The notes under the pieces: generated by a model
Told to the model about the DNA's origin: nothing
Database searches by the model: none
The model's input: only the letters and a program-made list of their open reading frames with translations
Program-made: the position numbers and the translations under genes
Assembly: GCA_037962975.1 (NCBI GenBank)
Contig: CM075669.1
Coordinates: 108,578,501-108,642,500, forward strand
Source of the DNA: Clitoria ternatea
Lineage: Eukaryota; Streptophyta; Magnoliopsida; Fabales; Fabaceae
Direction: 5' to 3'
DNA: 64,000 nucleotides
Shown: positions 46,485-58,030 of the stretch, piece after piece
Position numbering within the stretch: the first letter of the stretch is position 1
How the letters are laid out: each line of letters opens with the position of its first letter

Positions 46485-48913
46485 TTAGATTGTTACCTCA
46501 ACTGTGAGAATGTTCTGGACTTTGCCATCAGATGAGGTCACATTGGCACTAGCCACCTGCAGCCCAAATGAATGTATAGCTTCCATCAGTTTTGAAAACC
46601 CACCTTGCTTCTTCTCACAGTATAACTTAATCAAGAAATCTGTCTGGTTAATGTGATGCACTTCTGCTTGCACCTGTTAATATGGAAAATTATATTAAGT
46701 CACTCAAAAATGGATAAAACAATGAAGAGATTATGCTAACTCTTTGTACCTCCATCTGAGTCTTTTTAGCGGAATCAGAAGATCTCTGATTAAGATGGCT
46801 ACTTCTGGTCCCTCCTTGTTCTTTGCCTGTTGGCATCCTCAACTGTGGTGTGTTCTTCTCACATTCCTGTTCTTCCAAAGCTTTGACTTCATCTTTAAGT
46901 TCTTTTACTTGTATCTGCAATTCCTTTATATAGTCAATTGCATCTCCAAGAATTGCTGCTCTATCCATCTGTTAAAATTGAGTGGATTTTAAACAATGCA
47001 AAATTAAGAAGGAAAACTATCACTACATGTATGCCTTTGATTTACATGGTTTATCTACCTTGGTTATCTTTGGTACCAGAGACCTCAGAGTGAAAAGCCC
47101 TTTTTTTATCCTGTTCCTCCTATTCCTCTCTGTGACAAGATTTTTAGCATGGTAACCTTCCTTTAGAGGCTCTTTGACTAATTTTGACTTATCATCGTCC
47201 TCATTGCCACAATGAGAACTCATACCCCTCTGCTGTTTCCCTGAAGTTCCATTGTACTTTGGCTTTTTACTTTTAGGGATGAGAGATATTTTAACTGATT
47301 CCTTCAGATATTCATGTGGATTCAAGCATGCAAACTTTGAGTCAAATGATGGTTCTTCGGGTGAAGGATTACAGCCATTGGAGGGTCCTTCAATGCTAGG
47401 ATGGGAGCTGCACTGTTTTGTTGCAGGAAGATGCACCCTAGGAGTTAAAGTTGACATGCATGGTGGCCTCCACTGTGAGTATTGTTCCCTCGTTGGCATG
47501 TGTTGATTGATGTTCAGACTCGTGTAGCTCTGTGCAGATATGGTTTCTTGCATTAAAGAGGCATAACCGTGTGCTGTTATGAACTCTATGATGCTAACAT
47601 CCATTGGAATCTGAGAAAGATGAATACTTTATTAACACAAGAGTTTTCAACCAGAGGTCTTTCCAAAGGTATCAAGATTTATATTCTACCAGCTTTTCAG
47701 TGAAGAGCTCTACAAGACCACCAACAATTGGGATTAAAACTTGTGTTCCAATTGAATCCTGTCAAGTAGTGAGATTTTTAGATTACGTTCACATTAAACA
47801 TGAGCAACCATTAATAATCTGAGTTAAAATGTATCCATGACGACAAGTTGACAGCCTTAAGGGAAATATAAATATTTGTGACAATTGAAGCGCTTTGAGA
47901 AGAAGGTGATTGTTTCAGCATTATATTTTATCAAATTTGTCACTGAGTTTGGATGTTCATGTATTAGAATTAACTCTAGGGTAATTATTAGTTGAACAAA
48001 TAATTAATTGGAAATAGAATTAATTTGTGCATAGAGGGTACTAACTTTATGCCTTTACTATTGCACTTAACAAATGTGGAGTCATGTCTACTAATAAATG
48101 GGAAGTTACATGCTAAGATGGAAATGGACCATGTGACTAACCAAGTTAAAAAAATGAATAAGAGAAAAAAAAAAATCCCGTATATTGCATTAGATTTTTT
48201 TCAGGGGAATATAAATGAATAACTTCAAAGAAAAGTAACATACGATTTGCATCAAACAGGCTACCTTCAACCAAGAACTAGATTGTAACTTAAGAGAACC
48301 TCCTCTATTTCTCACCCCACAAGCAACCGTCTATTAATTAACAATAATACTAAAATATTGGTCCATTTCAAGCTTTATGGAAATTACCTGGTTAAGCCAC
48401 CTTGGTTGTTTTGATATTGCAACCTCTCCATGGACACTGAGTTAGAATAATTTTCGTTAGTATATTTCCTTTCCATGCCCAAACACACACACACATGTAC
48501 ACGCAGAGAGAAAGAGAGACCCAGAATAGAGAGACAATGCAAAAGGAAGCTGGGCAAGAGCCTCACAAGCCTTTGATCTAACTGGATGCTGAAAATGGGT
48601 ATCCCTGCAAAGGGGAAGCAAGTGATTTAGTTCACCCATTTCCACTTTGGGCTTTACTTCATCAGTGTTTACACTGCAACTCCCTCTACAACAGCAACCC
48701 AACCACTCAATAAACCTAGGCAGGGAACAAAATGTGTTAAGACCCCATTCCCAAATAAATTTAACAAAATAATAATAATGAAAAAAAGAAAAGATTATGT
48801 TTGTAATAGAGGTACCTAGTTGGGTCATCCCCATATTTCCAAACAACTACATAATCCCAAGCCTTGGTGTCAACAAGGGGTCTAAGCCACTCGACTACAC
48901 TCAAACCACTCAT
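46485..48913 (-). CDS. bHLH transcription factor, bHLH90/AMS-like
   Basis: Seven coding exons on the - strand with GT/AG borders: 48913-48816, 48715-48521, 48436-48388, 47758-47690, 47610-47059, 46968-46750 and 46673-46485 (1,371 nt, 456 residues). The N-terminal MYC-type region has EWLRPLVDTKAWDY, RFIEWLGCCCRGSC, GVHGEVAISKQPRWLNQ and IGTQVLIPIVGGLVELF. The basic helix-loop-helix (~275-330) has KNLVTERNRRNRIKKG and LVPKITKMDRAAILGDAIDY, with the Glu-Arg pair needed for E-box contact. A leucine-repeat coiled coil and an ACT-like C-terminus (HHINQTDFLIKLYCEKKQGG) follow. Such proteins act in the nucleus as dimers; AMS relatives control tapetum and pollen development, but the role of bHLH90 itself is not settled. 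The final residues VTI may be read-through past a GAG/GTAACA donor, so a short last exon could be missing. Confidence 0.9.
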
Positions 48914-49010
48914 TGTTTTTCCTACTATGTTCTGTTTGTTATGTTGGGTTTATAACAGACTCCTAATATGAAGCACATGGTACACGACAAGTGTCCTTAT
49001 CAATTACGGG
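48914..49010 (-). promoter_or_regulatory. Candidate core promoter of the bHLH gene
   Basis: On the - strand TTATAAACCC (about 48955-48946) lies some 35-40 bp before the start codon and could be a TATA box with a very short 5' UTR. A start further upstream is equally possible. Confidence 0.25.
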
Positions 49011-50234
49011 GTGGTGTATCATTATAATCAGTAGCATATCTCTGACACTGGAATCTTCAATCTTGCACCTGCCATTTTGACTAACTTACCGTCGCAGCTA
49101 ATTTAAAATACCAAGTTTCATTGAAAGCAACCCATAACTGCACAATCATTGATTCGTTTTGTTATTATTTGCTTTTTAAATCAGTTCTTAAATTACCAAA
49201 AAGAGTGTACTAGTAAAATACACTATTGTCCCAATAAAAGAATCTCAGTTCTAGCATGTAAAAGACATAGTTGAGAGGATAAGCATAGGAATATTAATAA
49301 GACATATGAAACCAAAAATCAATTCCTAATTTCTCCACTGCAATTTTTTTGACTTAAATTCAAAATCACCAACCAAGTTAGAGCCCTTACTGTGAACTTA
49401 AGAACAACGATAATATTTTATATTTGTAGGGATTGGCCGGTGCTTATACTTTGATGCATTAAACTCTTTATTATGAGTAGATATTTTATTGTGCGATCAC
49501 ATTTAATCAATTTCCTTTTGCCCACATGATAAATTTCAATGAGAAACGCAAATCCAACTCATGCTAATTTTTACATCGCCACTTGTAACAACAACAGTTA
49601 CCTAATTTTCCACTTGTTACAAGATTGTTTCATGATTTTTCTTATGTTGGGCGTTTTCACTAATGAGCTTTGGCAATTGGCAGGAATTAGGGATGGATCC
49701 AAATCTTGTGGGTAAATTTTGGAAAATCGTTTCATCAATTTGTTGGAGGTCCTACATCGCCTATCTTATAACATTTTGTGGGGTTTAAATACATGTTGGG
49801 TCACTTTGATCATTATCAATTGGTTTTGGGATGGAACCTTTAACACAATCCTAGGATAATAAATTCATATCAGTCTAATAACAAAGACTACTATTTCTAC
49901 TTTTAAATATAAATAAATTTTATAGACTTTTTGGTTTCATAATATAATGTATAATTATATTTTTCAATATCATAAATATTTTTCTACTAAATCTTTGTAC
50001 TTGTATATACTTTTAAGATAGTTAATTGTTTATGTAAAAAACGATATTAAAGATATTTTAGAAAACTATATCAAATATTTGATAATATTAATGTAAATAA
50101 CTAGTTTTAATTATTATGTTTACTTATATTTAGAACTAATTGATGGTTAATTGTTGATAATTAAATAATAAATATAGGATAGTTAATTAATTGAAATTTA
50201 GTGGGGTAAACTAAATGAGATTTAAATCTGATTA
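49011..50234. other. AT-rich intergenic DNA
   Basis: No coding sequence was recognised apart from the LTR-like remnant at 49741-49862. Probably includes upstream control sequence of the bHLH gene. Confidence 0.4.
49741..49862 (+). repeat. Possible copia/TRIM LTR remnant
   Basis: The segment begins TGTTGGAGGTCCTACATCGC and continues with a TTTAAATACATG box and TTGGTTTTGGGATGG. It resembles the start of a common plant LTR type (TGTTGGAGGTCCCACATCG). No second LTR or internal region follows. Confidence 0.35.
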
Positions 50235-51075
50235 GGTTTGGAATAACTTAAAGTTACCAGATTGATTTCAAAAATTAATTAAACGAGTAAAAGGACCAAA
50301 ATGTTGTTAACCCCCTTAAACTTAATTTACTTCTCTCTTTATCTCATAAAAAAACAAAAGAAAGCCTTTTTCTCCCTCTTTATTTCCTTCTAGTTGTGCT
50401 TCTCTTCCACCATCATCTTCACCTTCTTCCTCCTTACAATCAAGGCAAGCAAGCTTCCATTTGAGCTCACATCTCTTCCTCTACGTGCATGTGTGCACAC
50501 TCTTACTTAATCTAAGATATGGTTTTAGGAACCCATTTGGGTATTTCCTCCGATTCTTGAATCCCACCTCAATTTCTTTGAACTTGAGCTTGTATGAGGT
50601 GTTTTGAACTCGTAGATATTGTCGAAAGATTTCAATTCATTTCAGAACCTCATAGACTTTGATTCGGTAAGTCGAAAGCCTCTTAACCTAAACCTTTCTG
50701 TCAATTCAAGTTAATCCTTAACTAATTGTACTTCAGGTAGCTTAAGTTAAGCTAATTTATGGATTCTTAAGTTAATAGTGATTATTGAGTAATCAAATGT
50801 ATTTCGATAGGTAGGTTGATTGACGGTTGGGTGCAAACGTCATTTTTTATTAGCTAACTTATGGCATGTACAGCTTGTGGTAAAATTTGGTTTCATTTGG
50901 ATGAGGTGTGGTTAGTTTTACCTATGTGTAAATTGGCTTTTTTTAATTATAATAAGCATTTCTGCTGCTAAAAATTTTGGCATATCAGCTTTACTTTTTA
51001 AGAAACTATGAATTATGGCCGATTCCAAGATAAGAAATGTTATCAATGTGGTACAGATCATTTGGCGAGGAATTA
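50235..51075 (+). pseudogene. Gypsy-3, left part: LTR-like leader and Gag zinc knuckle
   Basis: An LTR-like stretch with a pyrimidine-rich block (TTCTCCCTC..., 50369-50440) runs to about 50990. From 51008 the reading NYGRFQDKKCYQCGTDHLAR is a first zinc knuckle with altered spacing. It is cut at 51075 by Gypsy-2 and resumes at 61421. The primer site, capsid region and most of gag are missing, so a large deletion joined the leader to the knuckle. Confidence 0.6.
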
Positions 51076-52744
51076 TGTAACATCCCGGATATTTATAGAA
51101 AATTTTGTGAAGTGGAAAATGTTAAAAATTGTTTTTAGGAATTTAATTGATATTTTTATGAATTGTTGGTTAATTATAAAAGGTGTGATTAGAAGAAGAG
51201 AGGTTTAATTAAAATCATTAAGGAAATCATAAAGGAATGGAGAAATGACCGGCTAGGCAGGTGACCGGTTGCCATGGGTATTAAAGAAAGGCTTCTTTCT
51301 CTTTCTTCAATCATTCATCTTCTCGCAAGAATCTTCTTCTCCTTCATCTGTTTCCTTCCTTCTTCTCCTTCCTCCATTGTTGAGGGCCAAAAGCTTTGAA
51401 GGGGTCTCTTTTTGCATCAAACCTTGAGATAATTACGTAGCTGTGGTTATGGTTTCAAGGTATGTCCTCTAAACCATGTGAAATTATCACCTCATCCCTT
51501 TCGTTTCTTTTCTGGACCGAATGGTCATGCATGTGGAGGTACTGTTTCGATCTCCACTCCTCTTGGCTGTGAGCCTTAAAGTGGCCCTTGACCGTGTGGA
51601 TGGTGGGGTGATGGTAACGTGTTTCAGGTTCCAAACCCGTAGGTAATGGAACAACACGGGTGGAATGCTTAAAGGAGCTGGTGCTGGAATAAACGTCAGC
51701 GGGACGATTGAAGGAGTCGCTGCTGGAACGGTGGTGGAACGGTGAACCCAGAAACTGTTGAGGCGTGGAACAGAGGTAAGGGGGGTGTTCGGGTTATAAT
51801 TAATTAGAATGGGACACTGTCCGAGTCATTGTAATGACTGTCCGAGTGATAGTGATGCTGAATAAAAGTTGTGAATGTGTATTTATGTGCACACCGATCG
51901 GTTTAGGATCGTGTGTATGTGTGTGACAAGGAAATATCTGATGTTGACGTTGTGATGAAGTTGTGAATGTATGAGTATGCATGTATATGAACACCGGTCA
52001 GTTTCTGATTGTGTGCATGTGACTTGAGAAGTATTTAATGTTGTAATAATTGAGATAATGCCGAATGAATTGTATATGAATGAGAATGAATGCATGTAAA
52101 TGTATGGACACCGATCGGTTTCCGATCATGTGTATGTGGCTTGAACCGATTGAAATTAAAATATTTAATACTGTGAATTGTTGTTTTGTGGCTATATGGA
52201 GTCGGGCTTGACAAGGAGGTCACCCGAGTGATGTTGTTAACGAGTCAGGTTTGACAAGCAGGTCACCCGAGTAATGTTAATGGCCACTTATGATGAAAAA
52301 TATGAAAATATGTATGTGTGGAATGAGAATGGTAATGTTTGTTATATTGAGTTACATATTATGTATGAGATACTCCGTATACTGTTGAGGGCGGGGAGTG
52401 GTCGCAGTGCATTGTACGAGCAAGGAGCGACTCCTGACAGGCTTCCAGTAAACAGATTGTATGATTATGATACGTGATTATGGGGTGTGGGACGGCCGAC
52501 GGTATATATAGCCCCTCATTTCTGGCTCCCGTGGTTTTTGTGCCCAGTTGAGCTACCCAGTGGTCAAGTAGGACCCAGTGGTCGAGGTAGAGAGTCAAGC
52601 AGGACTCGGTGAACCAAGCAGGGTTCACGGGTTGTCAAGTAGGACCCCCAGCTGAAGGCTGATCCTTTAGTATCCGGATACTAGGAGTCGATTTTATGTG
52701 AGAGTCAGTTGTGACTTGTAATTTGATGAATTATTAATCGTGAT

Positions 52745-53318
52745 GTATACTTGCCGAGTGAAGTTGTTGTAATTACCGAATGAGATTTTGATATATTTGC
52801 TGAGAACGATTTGATGTATTGCTGAGTGTAATTTACGTTATTTCCGAGTGATGTATTGCTGAGTGCAATTTGCTATATTGCTGAATGACGTTGAATATAA
52901 ATGCCGAGTGTGAAGTATTATATTTATTGAGCATGAATTATTGTACTTGTTGAGTAAGATGTCATAATTGCCGAGTAAGATCTGCCATATTTGCCGAATG
53001 CAATTTATTGTATTTGACGAGTGTGGTTGGCTATAATTGCCGAGTGTAAAGCATGATAATTGCCAAGCATGAATTGTTACGATTACTGAGTATGAATTAC
53101 TATAAAGCCGAGTGTTAATTGGTATATTTTCCGAGTGGAAAGATTGTTATAATTGCTGAGTGGAAGTTACTTGCTGAATGTTACTTGTTAAGATTGTCAA
53201 AGGAGAATTGTTATGCTGCTGAGTGTGAATTATAATAATGCCGAGTGTTAATGGATATAGTGCCGAGTGTGAGTGTAATGCCGAGTGTGAGTTAAATGGC
53301 CGAGTGTAATGTACAATC
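52745..53318 (+). repeat. Degenerate ~22-bp minisatellite (CCGAGTG core), 5' LTR
   Basis: About 26 consecutive units, mostly 20-24 bp, follow a consensus near TTGCCGAGTGTGAATTGTTA plus two or three bases. The CCGAGTG core varies to CTGAGTG, CCGAATG or CAAAGTG-like forms. No coding frame is preserved. Confidence 0.85.
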
Positions 53319-53639
53319 TGAAACTAAAGACTCGGATAGAGTTTATACTCATATTTTATTCCGTTCTAGATTAATTATAATGTTAAACACTCTCCCTTAC
53401 TGTGGTTTACATTTTTAGTAACCAATGACAGGGAAGAGGTCAGAGCCATGGAGGTGCGCCAAGCGGAGGATTGATGCCAAGGCACCGAGTGAAACGGAAT
53501 GAATTGTGTAAAATATATATATATATTGAGTTTTTTGAGTGTTTGATGATGTTGACTGTATGTTGAATATGAACGTGTGTTGTTATGAATCGGTGTTTAA
53601 TTTATGAATGAATTTACATTGTAGCAGAGTTGATCACCT

Positions 53640-54130
53640 GGTGAATTTAGCCGAGGAATTCCTTATCCGAGCGAGGGCTTATTGATTTGTTGACCATGTG
53701 AGCATCCTTTATTCCTTTCCAAGAGAAGAATAACCGAGAGACCCAATTCTAAGTGAAAAGGTTAGAGTGTCTCCGAGTGAGTTGTGGCTGGAACTCCGAG
53801 TGAAGAAAGATAAGAGTGCTTCCGAGTGAAGGTCCAAGTGTTTCTGAATGAGGATGAGTGAACCTTCTCTGAGTGGAAGTTAAGGGGACCCGAGTGAGAG
53901 ATGACCGAGTGAGAGAACGTTTCCGAGTGAAAATTTAAGTGTTTCCGAGTGAAGGAGGTTAGATTATCCCCGAGTAAACTGTCACTAAGCAAACTATTCC
54001 TGAGTGAAGAGTAAGAATGAGTCCAACGTGGTATGCCCGAGTGAATGGAAGTTGAGAGTTTTCCGAGTGAACCTTTTTGAGTGATGTGAGGTTAAGCTGT
54101 CACCGAGTGATATATATAACCGAATGGGCT
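53640..54130 (+). repeat. Second CCGAGTGA cluster, 5' LTR
   Basis: About 20 further copies of TCCGAGTGA or close variants with irregular 15-35-bp spacing and different filler from the 22-bp array. Confidence 0.75.
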
Positions 54131-54200
54131 AATTTCCGAGCGAAACCCGACTTGATGACTTTCTTTGTAAGTCTGGTCCGCTTAGGTTTAAAGAGGAGTA

Positions 54201-54256
54201 TTCGCTCAAGCGAGTCGGATCTCGCCCAAGCGAATCAAGTCTCGCTCAGGCGAGTA
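54201..54256. repeat. CTCGCTCAAGCGAG palindrome cluster, Gypsy-2 5' LTR
   Basis: Three palindromes in tandem, TTCGCTCAAGCGAG, CTCGCCCAAGCGAA and CTCGCTCAGGCGAG, separated by 6 bp each. They lie about 256 bp before the LTR end. The 3' LTR has the same cluster at 61101-61157. Confidence 0.85.
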
Positions 54257-54784
54257 ACCCTGTCTCTGATTTCTTCCTTCCGCTGATTCTAAATCTTATT
54301 TTATGATGAAATATTTCGATCAGTTATTATTTTTTTATATGCTTTTATTCAAGGATTTATTTCAGTCGGTTAATGTTATTTTAAGTATGATCTTATTATT
54401 TTGAATGTAGTTAAGGAAAGTAAATGTTATTTTATATTAAGACCAAGTGGAAATTTTATTAAATGTGAAAAATTTATTGAGAAAAATGATTAAATTGACT
54501 AGGGATGTCACAGTTGGTATCAGAGCGGTTCTTTCTAGAGCCGAGTGGAAGGGCGAACCGAGTGATTGTGTTTTGCATTTTATTGCATTGTACTTCTGGT
54601 TGTTTGTTGCAGCTTGGCATCATTCCCTTGGCACTCCAGTGGCATTGTGTTTCATGTGAGGTAAATATCCGACTCCCTGGTAGAGTATTGGTTAATGGTG
54701 AAGTGTTTATTCATTATATAATTATTTTATGGTCGGGAAACTAGTTCTAATAGAGGAGATGGTTTCCTCTCGAAATTTTCTAAA

Positions 54785-55735
54785 TTGATGAGTAGGACCG
54801 AATCGGGCCCCACTCTTGGTAAATTCCTGAAAAGGAATCCCCCTGCTTGCAGAGGAGGGCACGATTATGGTGGGATGTATGTTGGATACGAGAAACCGAG
54901 TAAGCTTTTGAGTATTCCGAGTGCTCGGAGGAGCATAAGGTGCAGTTACAACTTATCAGTTGAAAGAGAGGCTAGGACATGGTGGTCTCGGACTAAGGTA
55001 CCGATGAAGACGACAAGTGAGTCGTTAGTGTGGGCGAATTTCCGAGAGTGGTTTCTTGTTAAGTACTTCTCAGATAATTAGGAAATTCGAAAGAAAATGG
55101 AACTTGAGATTGGGACAGGGCCGAGTGTTAATGGCCGAGCACGCTATTAAGTTTGATGAGTTGTGACTTCTGTCACTCTTTCTCACTGAAAGGAACCAAG
55201 AGTAGTGAGTGTGCCAAGTATGAAGCAGGATTGTGAATTAGAATTCACAGTGTGATTATGCCGATTGAGATTCAGAATTATTCAACTTTGGTGAACAAGG
55301 ATATACTGACCGTGGAAGTGCAATTACAGAGGACCCTTCAGTCGGAAGATAAAAGGTCGTGAAGGCAAGAGGATCCAATTGCAAGAAAATGGATCAGTTC
55401 TTTAGTGGTGGTAAGTTTTCTGCTGTCTTCTTCTCTTTTGGTTGGATTTCTACCAGCTGGTCTGGTAGTCAGTCGGATAGCCGAACGTGCTATAGTTGTG
55501 GCTGAGCTATATTGTGAAACACTCCGACTGGACAAATCATTTGTTTCCAATGTGGACAACTGGGACACCTTAGGCCTGATTGCCCACAGAGGCAGCAACC
55601 GAGTAGCTGGTAACCGAGCCAACGCTTTTAGAACTCGGGTTAATAATTTTCTGAGAGGAGGAAATGGGAATAGTAAGTGTGTTGATAGCTATGAGTTTGT
55701 TGGAATAATGGAGTTGGACGTTTCATAGAATGAAA
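54785..55735 (+). pseudogene. Gypsy-2 Gag, broken
   Basis: The reading from SRTESGPTLGKFLKRNPP near 54792 to EREARTWWSRTKVPMKTTSE and the FLVKYFSDN segment near 55053 parallels Gypsy-1 Gag. A stop at 55079 and frame changes follow. Two zinc-knuckle segments at about 55490-55590 read CYSCG... (interrupted by a stop) and CFQCGQLGHLRPDC (intact CCHC). CCGAGTG words are scattered even through this coding region. Confidence 0.8.
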
Positions 55736-57339
55736 CAAATGGATGAATACCTTGATATGATTGTTCTTAGGAAGGATGAACCCCTATACATTTCTACCTG
55801 GTCAGGATGACGATTGATATTAGTTGTTCATTCGGGTGTTGAATGTACTTGATGGACGAGTAATAGCTGATGCAAGTTAGCAACGTTGTAAGAAGGTTAA
55901 CTTTTTAGGAGGGGTGAGCCTCCTGTAGTGATTCTATAAGATGGTTTAAATAAACGTTACTATTATGTTATGTCCAAATTGTTAGACGATTGATTAATGG
56001 ACATTGGGAGAAATTCTGAGTAGGTAATGGGGGACGGTGTAATAATGCCGAATAAGTGGAAGGTAATAGCCGAAGGGTAGTTAGTAATAATTTTCAGTGA
56101 GAATAATTAATGAGGTGAGAATTCACTCGGAATTGTTAAGAGAAAGAATTGTATGAGTGGTGGTCGAGTGAAGTATATATATATATATATGTATTGGACT
56201 ATTGTACATGATAAGGAGAAGTAGTGAATGAAGGACATGGAACGAAGTGATTTAAAAGTAGTTGAATAAGAATAAAGAGGAGTTTTACCAAGTTGTTTAG
56301 ACTTTGCACGGATATTAATGTTACATGGGAGTCATAACGGTTGGCCACCGTGGGTTCCTTTTAATATTAATTCTTTGTGAAGTTTCCAATAGGCATAGGT
56401 AAATGGATTATAATGTAAACAGCTTGCATGTCGATCGGTGATATGGATAGTTGGACTATATACCTGACTTTCACTCAGATTAACTACGAAGTGTTGAGCC
56501 TTGAGACTGATCACCTCAGGGAGTTGCACTAGTGGTTGAGGTCATGTGAAGTCGAGGAGACAGATGTGTTTTAGCCAATCTTGAGTGATCGGATTTAGAG
56601 AAGAGAAATGTATGAGTCGTATGTCTAAAGTTGGTAAGTGATTAAAGATGAAGAATAAATAGAACTGAGATTTGGTAACTGACGAATAATGAGTATAGAA
56701 AAGTAAATATTATGACGTTGTAGTCGGTATAAATTATTGCTAGATTCTAGGGAGAAGAGATTACCTATGGTACACTGAGTAGAGAATTTCTAAGTAAATT
56801 ATGTTGGAGACAAGACCTTCCGGGTGAAGAAGAATTCTGTCCGAATAAGACGCTCGAGTGAGACATTTTTTAACAAGTGACCGACTGGAGTATCTCCGAG
56901 TTGTGTCTTTCCGAGTGAGGTGTCTCTGGGTGTGGTCCTTCCGAGTGGGAAGACACCGAGTGAGACATTTCCAGGGGGATAGCGTTGTGAGCCACTACTG
57001 ACTTCTGAGTGGTCTGGCACCGATTGGTGCATACCAAGTGGGTCTTTTTCTTGAGAGAGTACTTCTGGACAGAGAAAGAGGAACTTCGAATGAGTATACT
57101 CCCGAGTGAATAGTTCCCAAGAAGAGTAAATATTCGAGTGGTGAATTCATTTAATTCGTACTCGGGTCCATAATTAGAGTTGCTGAGTCTTTGCTCGGGG
57201 TCGTCTTCGAGACTGTCTTTGGATCCAAGTGTTATTCTAAAGAGGTAAAGATGTGGGATTAATCAAAGGCAATGATGGAATTTGGAAATTCCGAGACTGA
57301 GTGGTGGAGCCTGCAAAAGGTGATTTCAGGCAAGCCGTG
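55736..57339 (+). other. Gypsy-2 interior without recognisable pol
   Basis: Where protease, RT and RNase H should lie, no conserved motif was found in any frame. The segment instead contains many CCGAGTG-type words, densest at 56840-57130. It may be rearranged LTR-like DNA that replaced pol or pol decayed past recognition. Confidence 0.55.
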
Positions 57340-57980
57340 CTAACTGGAGCATAGAAGTTCTTTTGGATATTCATCACGGTATTACAAAGATGTGTCACGA
57401 TTTAAAGAAGAAATTCTGGTGGTCGGGAATGAAGAAGGTAAAAAACCGAGTTAATCTAAGAGATGAATGAGCAAGTTGCTCTAATCCGAGAGAAAATGAA
57501 GATTGCCTAAGACCGACAGAAGTTATTATGACAATCGGCATAAACCCCTAGAGTTTCAGACGGGTGATTTTGGGTTCCTAAAGGTTCCACCGACTAAAGG
57601 TGTCGGTCAGATATTGATGAGCCAAAAGCTTAATCCAAGATGTATCGGACCGTATCAAATATTGGAAAATCGGTAATGTTACTTACCGACTGGATCTTCC
57701 CAGTTCGTTAACTAATCCATAATGTGCTTCATGTGTCACAACTCCGAGCGTATTTTGTGAGTGATTCAATAATTGTACCGAGTGACTCTTTGAATAGAAG
57801 GACCTGACGATGGAAGTACGCCGATCGGTATTGAGGAATTCCGGACCACACGGATAAGGAACAAGGAAGTGCCATTGGTAAGAATGAAGTGGAAAAATTT
57901 GAAAGGGGTAACCTACACCAAGGAAATTGGAATTGAAAATTTGAATCGGATATGAGGCGGGTGTACCTCAATCTTTTTTT
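57340..57980 (+). pseudogene. Gypsy-2 integrase remnant with C-terminal tail
   Basis: Near 57393 the frame ITKMCHDLKKKFWWSGMKK is the integrase zinc-binding segment. It jumps after a few codons to the integrase C-terminus (QVALIREKMKIA-like near 57474, LNPRCIGPYQILE near 57630) and a chromodomain-like tail (RIRNKEVPLVRMKWKNLKG near 57856). The catalytic core between them is missing. Confidence 0.75.
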
Positions 57981-58030
57981 CAGTAGGTGTGTTGATTTCA
58001 GGGACAAAATCCCTTTTTAGGGGGGCTGGA

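Larger units (their letters stand above)
51076..54512 (+). repeat. Gypsy-2 5' LTR (3,437 bp)
   Basis: Paired with the copy at 58031-61415. Notable parts are a pyrimidine-rich block near 51285, repeated ACACCGATCGGTTT...GATCGTGT-like units at 51890-52140, a conserved block with AGTATCCGGATACTAGG near 52669, the 22-bp array at 52745-53318, a second CCGAGTG cluster at 53640-54130 and a palindrome cluster at 54201-54256. Confidence 0.93.

Noticed and set aside
51800..52223. Paired His/Ser-rich ORFs on the - strand, repeated at 58755-59155
   Set aside because: They recur because they lie in the two Gypsy-2 LTRs; no coding signature, and frames differ between the copies.
54785..57980. A new type of gene in the Gypsy-2 interior
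   Set aside because: The left part is recognisable Gag and the right part is integrase. The middle has no preserved frame and shares the CCGAGTG words of the LTR.
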